Below, one piece after another: positions 6,852-13,851 of a stretch of DNA of 33,855 bases. Within the stretch, counting starts at the first letter, position 1. The number at the start of each line of letters is the position of its first letter. Source of the DNA: Micromonospora sp. ALFpr18c (lineage in GTDB: Bacteria > Actinomycetota > Actinomycetes > Mycobacteriales > Micromonosporaceae); the NCBI RefSeq assembly GCF_008868155.1, contig NZ_WBKR01000042.1:1-33855 (forward strand), read 5' to 3'. The notes under the pieces are model-generated. The model worked only from the letters and a program-made list of their open reading frames with translations, was not told the DNA's origin and searched no databases. Made by a program: the position numbers and the translations under genes.

Positions 6852-7234
6852 AGCCGTTCCCGGGCCTCCTGCGGCAGGGAACACGCGGCCGTGCCGCCCG
6901 GCAACCGGTGCCGGTTGCGGGCCACCCAGCGGTACGCCGGCCAGGCGACGGCCCGCGCCGGTGGGAACCGCAGGCCCGCCCCGGCCACCCGCCAGAGTCG
7001 CCCACTCGCGGCGAGCAGCTTCGCGATGGCGTCCGGCCCGGCCGCGCGCGAGCCGTCCGCGCCGACCCACTGCACGGCCTCCTCGCACTCGGCGACGGTG
7101 AGGCCGAGCGCGTCGAGGTCGGCGAACTGCCAGGGCACCACCCGCGCGGTGGTGGGGATCCGGCGTTCGATGAACTCCGCACACGTCGTGCAGAACGCGC
7201 AGTCCCCGTCGTAGACGAAGGTCGACGTCTCCAT
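6815..7234 (-). CDS. DCC-family (DUF393) thiol-disulfide oxidoreductase
   Basis: About 139 residues with the family signature near the N-terminus, FVYDGDCAFCTTC, where the Asp-Cys-x-x-Cys set gives the DCC name. The rest matches the family's WRVAGAGLRFPP ... VARNRHRLPGGTAAC pattern. These are small thioredoxin-fold-like redox proteins, predicted to act on thiols and often encoded beside or fused to HTTM proteins. Here the two genes converge and overlap by 37 bases. ATG at 7234 is preceded by AGGA at eight bases. ATG at 7243 is an alternative adding three residues. A third cysteine (Cys in AACSLPQ) is near the C-terminus. The substrate is unknown. Confidence 0.85.
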   Translation of the reverse strand: METSTFVYDGDCAFCTTCAEFIERRIPTTARVVPWQFADLDALGLTVAECEEAVQWVGADGSRAAGPDAIAKLLAASGRLWRVAGAGLRFPPARAVAWPAYRWVARNRHRLPGGTAACSLPQEARERLYGPAGRPSAGA

Positions 7235-7301
7235 GCCGTCCATCCTGCCCCGCCGGGGCGTCGATCAGTCACGGGTGTCCGGCGAGTCACTTGCGCCGAC
7301 C

Positions 7302-7317
7302 TCGTACACGTGTTCGA
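7302..7317. promoter_or_regulatory. LexA/SOS-box-like operator before the radical SAM gene
   Basis: TCGTACACGTGTTCGA matches the mycobacterial/actinobacterial SOS box (TCGAAC-N4-GTTCGA) at every defined position but one. It ends nine bases before the ATG at 7327 and overlaps a possible -10 hexamer, so LexA bound here would block transcription. DNA-damage control is an inference from this match. Confidence 0.6.
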
Positions 7318-7326
7318 ATAGTGGCC

Positions 7327-8372
7327 ATGCCTGGGACAACCTCACCGCTCCCCCGGTCGAGGGAGACCCCGAGCGGGCAGCGCCAGCGACGCCACCCCTG
7401 CCGCTGGCGCTGCCCGGCGCCGTCGCCCGCACCTTCGACACCCCCGAGTTCGCGGGGATGACCTTCTACGAGGTGCAGGCCAAGTCCATCCTCAACCGGG
7501 CGCCCGGGCAGTCCCGCGTCCCGTTCGAATGGACGATCAACCCGTACCGTGGATGCACTCATGCGTGCCGCTACTGCTTCGCGAGAAATACTCACACATA
7601 TCTGGACCTCGACGCGGGCGCGGACTTCGACCGGCAGGTGATTGTCAAGGTCAACGCCGGCGAGCTGGTGCGGCGGGAACTGGCCGCGCCGAAGTGGCGG
7701 GGCGCGCACGTAGCGATGGGCACCAACGTGGACTGCTACCAGCGAGCCGAGGGCCGCTACCGCTTGATGCCACAGATCATCGCGGCCCTGCGAGACTTCA
7801 CCAACCCGTTCTCGATCCTCACCAAGGGCACGCTGATCCTGCGCGACCTGCCCCTGCTGCGCCAGGCGGCCGAGGTGACCAGCGTCGGCATCTCCTTCTC
7901 GGTGGGCTTCGTCGACGACCAGCTCTGGCGTGGCGTCGAGCCGGGCACACCGCACCCGAGCCGCCGGCTCGACGCGGTCCGCCGGCTCACCGACGCCGGC
8001 TTCTCCGTCGGAGTCCTGATGGCGCCGATCCTGCCCGGCCTCAGCGACAGCGAGGAGTCGATCGACGCCACGGTCTCGGCAATCGCCGCTGCCGGAGCGA
8101 CCGACGTGACTCCGTTGGCGCTGCACCTGCGGCCCGGCGCCCGGGAGTGGTACGCGCAGTGGCTCGCGCGTGAGCACCCGCACCTCGTCCCCCGCTACCG
8201 CGAGCTGTACCGCTCCGGCGCGTACGCCCCGCAGGCGTACCAGCGGGAGCTGACCGCGCGGGTGCGGATCGCGGCCCGCCGCCACGGGCTGCTCCGGGGC
8301 GAGCCGGGCGACAACCGACGCCTGCCCGCGCCGCCGCCCGCGCCGCCCGCCGAGCAGCTGACCCTGCTCTAG
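7327..8372 (+). CDS. Rv2578c-family radical SAM protein, start region disturbed
   Basis: A SplB-like radical SAM enzyme of about 345 residues. The iron-sulfur motif is GCTHACRYC (Cys codons at 7554, 7566, 7575), followed by FARNTHTYLDLDAG, MGTNVDCYQRAEGRYRL and SILTKGTLILRDLPLL, all hallmarks of the Rv2578c family. The substrate is unknown, though relation to spore photoproduct lyase suggests nucleic acid. The start is a problem. Relatives begin MRWDNL, and here ATG at 7327 is followed by CCTGGGACAAC, where AWDNL is encoded one base out of frame with that ATG. A single missing base after codon 1, in the genome or in the read, would explain this. In-frame alternatives are ATG 7233, GTG 7275 or ATG 7458. 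An SOS-box-like site lies just upstream. Confidence 0.85.
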
Positions 8373-8715
8373 TCTTCCTGCCAGGCGGAAAGCTCCGACC
8401 TGCGGCGACACCTCCCCCATCCACCGCGACACGTGGCGCCGACGAACTGCCAGCGTGACCCGGTGACGCCCGCAGCTGTGCTGTCCGAGAAGGCGGGAAC
8501 GGCGGACTACTCCGCAGAGCTGTGGGTGGACTCGACCTCGTTCCTGCCGTACAAGCCCCGGCCCGACGACCGACTGACCGCCGTGGGCCGCCGTCCCTGG
8601 GTTCCGGGGTACGACAACCCACGGAGTTACCGGTCTGCTTCGCTCCGCGCAAAGCGCCAGTCGGGCCCGTGGGCGTCGCGTGTTCCTCGCCCGCCTTCGG
8701 CGGGGCCGGCGGAGC
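8373..8715 (+). other. Intergenic region with a coding-like remnant
   Basis: No complete gene is seen between the radical SAM gene and the CoA-binding protein gene. From GTG 8463 to about 8625 one frame has GC-biased third positions and a plausible peptide (SAELWVDSTSFLPYKPRPDD), but the frame then runs on without coding character into the next gene. It may be a gene fragment. I recognise no family. Confidence 0.35.
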
Positions 8716-8721
8716 TACAGT
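8716..8721 (+). promoter_or_regulatory. -10 element for a leaderless start
   Basis: TACAGT ends six bases before the GTG at 8728, which puts the transcription start on or next to the start codon. No -35 matching the consensus is seen. Confidence 0.4.
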
Positions 8722-8727
8722 CGGCGG

Positions 8728-9135
8728 GTGCGCACCGCTCAGCAGATCCTCGCCGACTCCGCCGTGATCGCCGTCGTGGGCGCGTCCCGCGACCCGTTCA
8801 AGGCCGCGCACGGCGTGCCGTTGCAGATGCAGCAGTACGGCTGGCGCATCATCCCGGTCAACCCGACGGTCGACGAACTGTTCGGGGAACGGGCCTACAA
8901 GACCCTTGCCGACATCCCACACCCCGTCGACCTGGTCGACGTGTTCCGCCCGGCGGCGGACGCCGTGCAGGTGGTCCGGGACGCGGCGGCGATCGGCGCC
9001 CCGGCGGTCTGGCTGCAACTCGGCATCGTCTCGGCCGAAGCGCGACAGATCGCCGAAGAGGCGGGCATGGACTACGTGGAAGACCGCTGCCTGATCGTCG
9101 AACGCGCCGCCGCCAACCTGACCCGCCTAACCTGA
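8728..9135 (+). CDS. CoA-binding domain protein
   Basis: A 135-residue single-domain Rossmann protein of the CoA-binding family (YccU/succinyl-CoA-synthetase alpha N-terminal-like). The start motif AVIAVVGASRDPFKAAHGVP carries the nucleotide loop, then IIPVNPTVDELFGERAYKTLADIP, VDVFRPAADAV, PAVWLQLGIVSAEA and a final DYVEDRCLIVE. All are standard for the family. It likely binds CoA or an acyl-CoA in the cytosol, perhaps in a regulatory way, and no catalytic role is known. GTG at 8728 was chosen because the protein then begins just before the first beta strand and a TACAGT -10 box sits seven bases ahead. The gene is not in an operon: a palindrome and a convergent gene follow. Confidence 0.88.
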   Translation: MRTAQQILADSAVIAVVGASRDPFKAAHGVPLQMQQYGWRIIPVNPTVDELFGERAYKTLADIPHPVDLVDVFRPAADAVQVVRDAAAIGAPAVWLQLGIVSAEARQIAEEAGMDYVEDRCLIVERAAANLTRLT

Positions 9136-9224
9136 CCCGCCCCACCCCAGCCGCGGGACCTGGCCAGAGAGCCGGCGGGTACCAGAGACGAGGCGTGTGT
9201 CGGCGCGGACGACCTCGGTGGGAA

Positions 9225-9268
9225 GCGTGATGCCTGTGAGTCATATTGATGCCTCACAGTCATCACGC
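9225..9268. repeat. 44-bp two-part palindrome between convergent genes
   Basis: Outer arms GCGTGATG/CATCACGC (9225-9232, 9261-9268) and inner arms CTGTGAG/CTCACAG (9234-9240, 9253-9259) form a 15-of-16 bp stem around a 12-base loop. The same segment also reads as two near-direct copies of GATGCCT-NNNNN-TCAT. It may be a bidirectional terminator between the CoA-binding and acyl-CoA dehydrogenase genes, or a protein-binding site. Confidence 0.65.
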
Positions 9269-9328
9269 CCTTGAGCGACGACGCGGCCGGACCGACCGGC
9301 GACCGGCGACCGAATCAGCAGGCGCGGT

Positions 9329-10525
9329 TCAGAGCTTGTACTCCTTGAGCAGGCCACGGGAGATGATGGTCTTCTGGATCTCCGAGGTGCCCTCGCCGAT
9401 GAGCAGGAACGGGGCCTCCCGCATCAGCCGCTCGATCTCGTACTCCTTGGAGTAGCCGTAGCCGCCGTGGATGCGGAACGCCTCCTGGACGACCTCGGCG
9501 CAGTATTCCGAGGCGAGCAGCTTGGCCATCCCGGCCTCGACGTCGTTGCGCTGGCCGGCGTCCTTGAGGCGGGCCGCGTTCACCATGAGGGCGTGCGCGG
9601 CCTCGATCTTGGTGCCCATCTCGGCGAGCTTGAAGGCGATGGCCTGATGCTTGGCGAGCGGCTGGCCGAAGGTCCTGCGCTGCTGGGCGTAGCCGACCGC
9701 CAGCTCGAAGGCGCGGATGGAGATGCCGCAGGCACGAGCGGCCACGTTGACGCGGCCCACCTCGATGCCGTCCATCATCTGGTAGAAGCCGCGACCCACC
9801 TTGTCGGCGCCGCCGAGGATCGCGGAGTCGGGCACGGTGACGCCGTCGAGCACCATCTCGGTGGTCTCGACGCCCTTGTAACCCATCTTGTCGATCTTGC
9901 CGGGGATGGTGAGGCCGGGCGCGGTCTCGCCGAAGCCCGGCTCCTTCTCGAGCAGGAAGGTGCTCATGTTGCCGTACACCGAGTCGGCGCCGGTGTCGGT
10001 CTTGACCAGAGTGGCCACCACCGAGGAGTACGCCCCGTTGGTGAGCCACATCTTCTGCCCGTTGAGCACGTAGCGGTCGCCGTCGCGGACGGCGCGGGAC
10101 GTGATCGCCGAGACGTCGGAGCCGGTCTCCGGCTCGGACATCGAGAACGCGCCACGCACCTCACCGGTGACCATCTTCGGCAGCAGCCGGGCCTTCTGCT
10201 CGGCGGAGCCGTGCTGGGAGATCAGGTACGCCACGATGAAGTGGGTGTTGACGATGCCGGAGATCGACATCCAGCCCCGGGACAGCTCCTCGACCACGAG
10301 CGCGTAGGTGAGCAGCGACTCGCCCAGCCCGCCGTACTCCTCGTCGATGGTGAGGCCGAACAGTCCCATCTCGCGCATCCCGTCGAGGATGTCGGTGGGG
10401 TACTCGTCGGCGTGCTCCAGTCGCTGGGCGTGCGGGATGATCTCCTTGTCGGCGAACTCCCGGACCGTCTCCAGGATCGACCGCTGCACATCGGTCAGGC
10501 CGGGCGTCTGGGCTAGTCGGGCCAT
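9329..10525 (-). CDS. Acyl-CoA dehydrogenase (candidate methylsuccinyl-CoA dehydrogenase)
   Basis: A 398-residue FAD-dependent acyl-CoA dehydrogenase, full length for the family. FAD and substrate loops are visible: AFSMSEPETGSDVSAI (about 126-141), MWLTNGAYSS (159-168), QQRRTFGQPLAKHQAIAF (281-298) and RIHGGYGYSKEYEIERLMREAP (351-372). The catalytic glutamate is in IGEGTSEIQ (Glu378). GGAGG precedes the ATG at 10525. Close relatives, as I remember them, lie in Streptomyces ethylmalonyl-CoA clusters beside a CitE-like lyase and MaoC. Both kinds of gene are on this strand here, which suggests oxidation of methylsuccinyl-CoA to mesaconyl-CoA. A branched-chain acyl-CoA substrate is the alternative. 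An inverted repeat lies 37-54 bases upstream. Confidence 0.9.
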   Translation of the reverse strand: MARLAQTPGLTDVQRSILETVREFADKEIIPHAQRLEHADEYPTDILDGMREMGLFGLTIDEEYGGLGESLLTYALVVEELSRGWMSISGIVNTHFIVAYLISQHGSAEQKARLLPKMVTGEVRGAFSMSEPETGSDVSAITSRAVRDGDRYVLNGQKMWLTNGAYSSVVATLVKTDTGADSVYGNMSTFLLEKEPGFGETAPGLTIPGKIDKMGYKGVETTEMVLDGVTVPDSAILGGADKVGRGFYQMMDGIEVGRVNVAARACGISIRAFELAVGYAQQRRTFGQPLAKHQAIAFKLAEMGTKIEAAHALMVNAARLKDAGQRNDVEAGMAKLLASEYCAEVVQEAFRIHGGYGYSKEYEIERLMREAPFLLIGEGTSEIQKTIISRGLLKEYKL

Positions 10526-10561
10526 CTCAGCCTCCGGGGATCAGCGCACTACTCATGGGTA

Positions 10562-10579
10562 ACTGAACGCTGGCTCAGT
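10562..10579. promoter_or_regulatory. Inverted repeat upstream of the acyl-CoA dehydrogenase (possible operator)
   Basis: ACTGAACGCTGGCTCAGT has arms ACTGA/TCAGT plus an inner C/G pair, 37-54 bases before the dehydrogenase ATG. The form fits TetR-family operators that control acyl-CoA genes. It differs from the repeat before the MaoC gene, so a common regulator is not indicated. Confidence 0.35.
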
Positions 10580-10702
10580 ATCGGTCTACGGGGCCGACGA
10601 GGCCAAGGTGACCAGTCCACACAACCGCTGTGAAAAGGTTCACCGCTGCGGGTAGCGTCCGGCAAGAGGGACTTTTCCGGCACCGGCAGGAGGAGCACAA
10701 CT

Positions 10703-11161
10703 GTGAGCTACCCGCCGCCGTCGGGACCCCCGGGAGACGAGCCGCCGCCGTCACCCTACGAGCCACCCCGGGACCAGCCGCCGTACGCGCCTCCGCCGGC
10801 GGACCAACCGGCGCCGTACGGGCAGCCGGGGCCGCACCAGGCCGGACACTGGGGCCAGCAACCGCCGTACGCCCCGCAGGGCCCCTACGGCCAGTACGGT
10901 CCACCGTCGCCCGGCCAGGGTCGGGGCACCAACGTACTGGCGATCCTGTCGCTGGTGTTCGCCTTCGTGTTCCCACCGGCCGGCGCCGTCCTCGGCCACG
11001 TTGCCAAACGGCAGATCCGCACCAGCGACGAGGAGGGCGACCAGCTCGCCACGTGGGGGCTGATCCTCGGGTACGTGTTCACCGGGCTCACCCTGCTGGC
11101 CTGCTGCGGTTGGCTGGCCCTGGTGCTGTTCGGCAACACCGGCGACAGCGGCGGATACTGA
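10703..11161 (+). CDS. DUF4190 membrane protein with Pro-rich N-terminus (paralogue 1)
   Basis: 152 residues. Residues 1-72 are a Pro/Tyr/Gln/Gly-rich disordered segment (repeated PPYAP, PYGQ). The DUF4190 domain follows, with two hydrophobic helices (LAILSLVFAFVFPPAGAVLGHVA and LILGYVFTGLTLLACCGWLALVLF) joined by the conserved loop KRQIRTSDEEGDQLA. It ends GDSGGY. The function of the family is unknown, and the cytosolic Pro-rich tail may bind partners. GTG at 10703 has an excellent AGGAGG. A TAGCGT -10 hexamer at 10653-10658 predicts a 5' leader of about 38 bases. A second protein of the same design lies at 12197-12736 on the same strand, with an SDR gene between them on the other strand. 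Confidence 0.87.
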   Translation: MSYPPPSGPPGDEPPPSPYEPPRDQPPYAPPPADQPAPYGQPGPHQAGHWGQQPPYAPQGPYGQYGPPSPGQGRGTNVLAILSLVFAFVFPPAGAVLGHVAKRQIRTSDEEGDQLATWGLILGYVFTGLTLLACCGWLALVLFGNTGDSGGY

Positions 11162-11173
11162 CCCGCCGCGCGG

Positions 11174-11929
11174 TCAGCGGAAGCGGGCCTCCCGGACGCT
11201 GTTGCCGCCGTCCACCACCAGCATCTGCCCGGTGATGTACGAGGCGGCCGGCGAGCACAGGAAGCTGATCGCCGCGGCGACCTCGTCCGGAGTGCCCGGT
11301 CGACCCACCGGCGTACCCAGTCCCTGCTTGATCTCGGCCATCGTGGACGCCGCGGTGTAGATGGTGCCGGGCGCCACCGCGTTGACGGTCACCCCGTCGG
11401 CGATCATCTCCATGGCCAGCGCCCGGGTCAGCCCGACCACCCCGGCCTTCGCCGCCGCGTACGCGGCCTCGGTGGGCAGCGCGTTGAGCGGGCCGGCCGT
11501 GGCCGACAGGTTGACGATCCGACCCCAGCCCCGCTCGGCCATCCCGCCGATGAACGCCCGGCTGCACAGGAAGGCGGTGGTCAGGTTGCGGTCGATCTCG
11601 CCGCGCCACTCGTCGTAGGACAACTGGGCGACCGGCCGCAGCACCTCCGGGCTGGCCCGGCTCGCCAGGCCCGCGTTGTTGACCAGCACCTCCACGTCGC
11701 CCAACTGCTCGGCGACGGCATCCGCCAGAGCGCCGACCTCGGACTCGTCGGTCAGGTCGGCGACGAAACCGGTCACACCCAGCTCGCCGGCCCGATCGTG
11801 GATGCGCCGCGTGGTGGAGACGATGGCGACCCGGGCACCCAGGTCGGTCAGTCGGCGGGCCGTCGCGTACCCGATGCCGTCCGCGCTGCCCGCCCCCGTC
11901 ACCAGGGCGACCCGCCCGTCGAGCCGCAT
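11174..11929 (-). CDS. SDR-family oxidoreductase (FabG-like)
   Basis: About 251 residues, the usual size of a classical short-chain dehydrogenase. It has the cofactor loop [10 protein letters not shown] (about 11-20), the structural NNAG motif, the catalytic Ser in NLSATAG, the Tyr/Lys pair in YAAAKAG, and the C-terminal end [14 protein letters not shown]. It would reduce a ketone or oxidise an alcohol with NAD(P)(H), and the substrate is not evident. The start is unsure: ATG 11929 gives the family-standard N-terminus ([14 protein letters not shown]), while in-frame ATGs at 12010 and 12079 would add a Pro/Arg/Ala-rich extension. Only a weak GGTG precedes 11929. It is convergent with the first DUF4190 gene and divergent from the second. 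Confidence 0.85.
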   Translation of the reverse strand: MRLDGRVALVTGAGSADGIGYATARRLTDLGARVAIVSTTRRIHDRAGELGVTGFVADLTDESEVGALADAVAEQLGDVEVLVNNAGLASRASPEVLRPVAQLSYDEWRGEIDRNLTTAFLCSRAFIGGMAERGWGRIVNLSATAGPLNALPTEAAYAAAKAGVVGLTRALAMEMIADGVTVNAVAPGTIYTAASTMAEIKQGLGTPVGRPGTPDEVAAAISFLCSPAASYITGQMLVVDGGNSVREARFR

Positions 11930-12196
11930 GGTCACCGGGTCGGCGAGCGCGACCGGTTCGTCCGGACCGGGACTGCCGGGCGGTGTGGCCGCACGGGTGC
12001 GTCGCGCCATGCCGGGGCGGCTGGCGTCCCGTCTCGGTCGGCTGCCGGAGCGGTCCGCGGCGCGCGCGTCTATTGCCATGCCAGGGATCCTGCCCCTTGC
12101 GAGGGGCCCGAGCAACGCGGCACCCGGTAGCGGGGGCGTCGTGTTTACCCGACGCTGGCTACCCTGACGGCGCACCCGACCTGACGGAGAGTTCGC

Positions 12197-12736
12197 ATGA
12201 CCAATCCCCCACCGCCCGGCGGCTGGACCGACCCCACCTGGTCGGCCCAACCGTCGAGCGCGCCACCGGACCCGACCCTCGTGGCCGGTCAGCCGGTGCC
12301 CGCCCAAGCCGGCCCCGCGGACCCGTACGCGCCGGTCGACCCCTACGCCGGCGGGCAGCCGGTGCCGGGGCAGCCGGTGCCCGGCTACGCCCCGCCCGGG
12401 TACCCCTCGCCGGGGTACGCCCCGCCGGGCTACCCGCCGCAGTACTCCGGCTACGGCTACCCGCCGCCACCGAAGACCAACGGGCTGGCCATCGCGGCGC
12501 TGGTACTGGCCCTGGTCGGCTTCGCGTCCTGCATCACCGCGCCGGTCGGCGCGATCCTCGGGCACGTGGCGCAGAAGCAGATCCGGCTCAGCGGCGAGGG
12601 CGGTGAGGGGATGGCGAAGGCGGCCATCATCATCGGCTGGATCCTCACCGCGCTGCTGGTGCTGCTCATCATCTTCTACATCGTGGTGATCGTTCTGGCC
12701 ATCACCACGGGTGCCAGCAGCGACAGCGGCTACTGA
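12197..12736 (+). CDS. DUF4190 membrane protein with Pro/Gly/Tyr-rich repeats (paralogue 2)
   Basis: 179 residues. The first about 95 are Pro/Gly/Tyr/Gln-rich with short tandem motifs ([20 protein letters not shown]). The DUF4190 domain follows: helix [29 protein letters not shown], loop [15 protein letters not shown], helix [26 protein letters not shown]. It ends SDSGY, much like the other paralogue. GGAG sits before the ATG, and TACCCT at 12160-12165 is a good -10 candidate, giving a leader of about 25 bases. The function is unknown. The low-complexity tail resembles those on actinobacterial proteins that recruit partners at the membrane. A hairpin follows the gene. Confidence 0.87.
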   Translation: MTNPPPPGGWTDPTWSAQPSSAPPDPTLVAGQPVPAQAGPADPYAPVDPYAGGQPVPGQPVPGYAPPGYPSPGYAPPGYPPQYSGYGYPPPPKTNGLAIAALVLALVGFASCITAPVGAILGHVAQKQIRLSGEGGEGMAKAAIIIGWILTALLVLLIIFYIVVIVLAITTGASSDSGY

Positions 12737-12755
12737 GCAGCGAATACCCGAGGCC

Positions 12756-12782
12756 GGGGTGACCACCGGCGGTGGCCACCCC
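12756..12782. terminator. Bidirectional terminator hairpin
   Basis: GGGGTGACCACC pairs with GGTGGCCACCCC (one mismatch) around GGC. It sits in the 53-base gap between the convergent DUF4190 and CoA-ester lyase genes and can serve both. Confidence 0.6.
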
Positions 12783-12789
12783 GGGCCGG

Positions 12790-13743
12790 TCACTCCGGCG
12801 GGGTGAACGACGAGGTACGGCTCATCCCGGCGGCCCGGCCCTTGGCGGCGATGACGAGCGCCATCTTGCGGGACGCCTCGTCGATCATCTCGTCGCCGAG
12901 CATCACCGCGCCCAGCCTGCCGCCAGCCTCCGACGTGTAGTGCTCGTACGCGTCGAGGATCAGCTCGGCGTGGTCGTAGTCGGCCTGCGCCGGCTGGTAC
13001 ACCTCGTTGGCGGCGTCGATCTGACCCGGGTGCAGCACCCACTTGCCGTCGAAGCCCAGCGCCGCCGAGCGCTTGGCCACCTCGCGGAACGCGTCGACGT
13101 CGCGGATCTGCAGGAACGGGCCGTCGATGGCCTGCTTGTCGTGCATCCGGGCGGCCATCAGGATCCGCATCAGGATGTAGTGGTACGGGTCGCCCGGGTA
13201 GTCGGGGATCAGCGCGCCGACCACCAACGACCTCATGTTGATCGAGGCCATGAAGTCGGCGGGGCCGAAGATGATGGTCTCCACCCGGGGCGACGCCGCG
13301 GCGATGGCGTCCACGTTGACCAGACCGGCGGCGTTCTCGATCTGCGCCTCGATGCCGATCCGGCCGACCTCGAGACCGAGCGTCTTCTCGATCTGGGTGA
13401 GCGTCAGGTCCAGCCACTGCACCTGGGCGGCGGTCTGCACCTTCGGCAGCATGATGCAGTCCAGGTTCGCGCCGGCACCCTCGACGACCTCGATGACGTC
13501 CCGGTAGGTCCACGGGGTGGTCAGGTCGTTGACCCGGACCACGCGGGTCTTGCCGGCCCAGTCCCCCTCGTTGAGCGCGGCCACGATGTTCTTGCGCGCA
13601 TCCGGCTTGGCCAGCGGGGCGACGGCGTCCTCCAGGTCGAGGAAGACCTGGTCGGCCGGGAGGCCCTGCGCCTTGCCGAGCATCTTGACGCTGGAACCGG
13701 GTACGGCGAGGCAGGATCGGCGGGGACGACCGACTGCGGCCAT
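12790..13743 (-). CDS. HpcH/HpaI-CitE-type CoA-ester lyase (malyl-CoA/methylmalyl-CoA lyase-like)
   Basis: 317 residues, a TIM-barrel Mg2+-dependent lyase of the CitE family. It cleaves or forms 3-hydroxyacyl-CoA esters such as malyl-CoA (acetyl-CoA + glyoxylate) or methylmalyl-CoA (propionyl-CoA + glyoxylate). Conserved parts are [27 protein letters not shown] (about 33-46), IMLPKVQ (97-103), AQIENAAGL with the metal-binding Glu (136) and [11 protein letters not shown] with Asp (163), then [21 protein letters not shown] precedes the ATG. The sequence resembles the Streptomyces lyase of ethylmalonyl-CoA clusters, and the MaoC hydratase and acyl-CoA dehydrogenase on the same strand support this role. 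A crotonyl-CoA carboxylase/reductase and a mutase (meaA) are not in the window. Confidence 0.88.
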   Translation of the reverse strand: MAAVGRPRRSCLAVPGSSVKMLGKAQGLPADQVFLDLEDAVAPLAKPDARKNIVAALNEGDWAGKTRVVRVNDLTTPWTYRDVIEVVEGAGANLDCIMLPKVQTAAQVQWLDLTLTQIEKTLGLEVGRIGIEAQIENAAGLVNVDAIAAASPRVETIIFGPADFMASINMRSLVVGALIPDYPGDPYHYILMRILMAARMHDKQAIDGPFLQIRDVDAFREVAKRSAALGFDGKWVLHPGQIDAANEVYQPAQADYDHAELILDAYEHYTSEAGGRLGAVMLGDEMIDEASRKMALVIAAKGRAAGMSRTSSFTPPE

Positions 13744-13839
13744 GGATGCGCTCCTTCCAGCGTCCGGCGGGGCACGCCGACGCCACCTGACGACAGATCC
13801 AGAAACTTAACGATCCCAAAGGGCGTGGTGACGCCACGG

Positions 13840-13845
13840 TAACCT
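13840..13845 (+). promoter_or_regulatory. -10 element for a leaderless start
   Basis: TAACCT ends six bases before the ATG at 13852, so transcription should begin at the start codon. No Shine-Dalgarno is present, which agrees with a leaderless mRNA. Confidence 0.4.
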
Positions 13846-13851
13846 CGCGCC

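Noticed and set aside
9290..9310. Short tandem GACCGGC-like repeats
   Set aside because: Only two to three imperfect 7-mers, as expected by chance in very GC-rich DNA.
12160..12165. Leaderless start of the second DUF4190 gene
   Set aside because: The TACCCT box is more than 30 bases before the ATG and a GGAG ribosome site is present, so this gene has an ordinary leader.
11174..13837. Very long minus-strand open frame of 887 codons
   Set aside because: Only its last about 250 codons are a gene (the SDR). The rest runs antisense through the DUF4190 gene and out of frame through the CoA-ester lyase, an effect of high GC.
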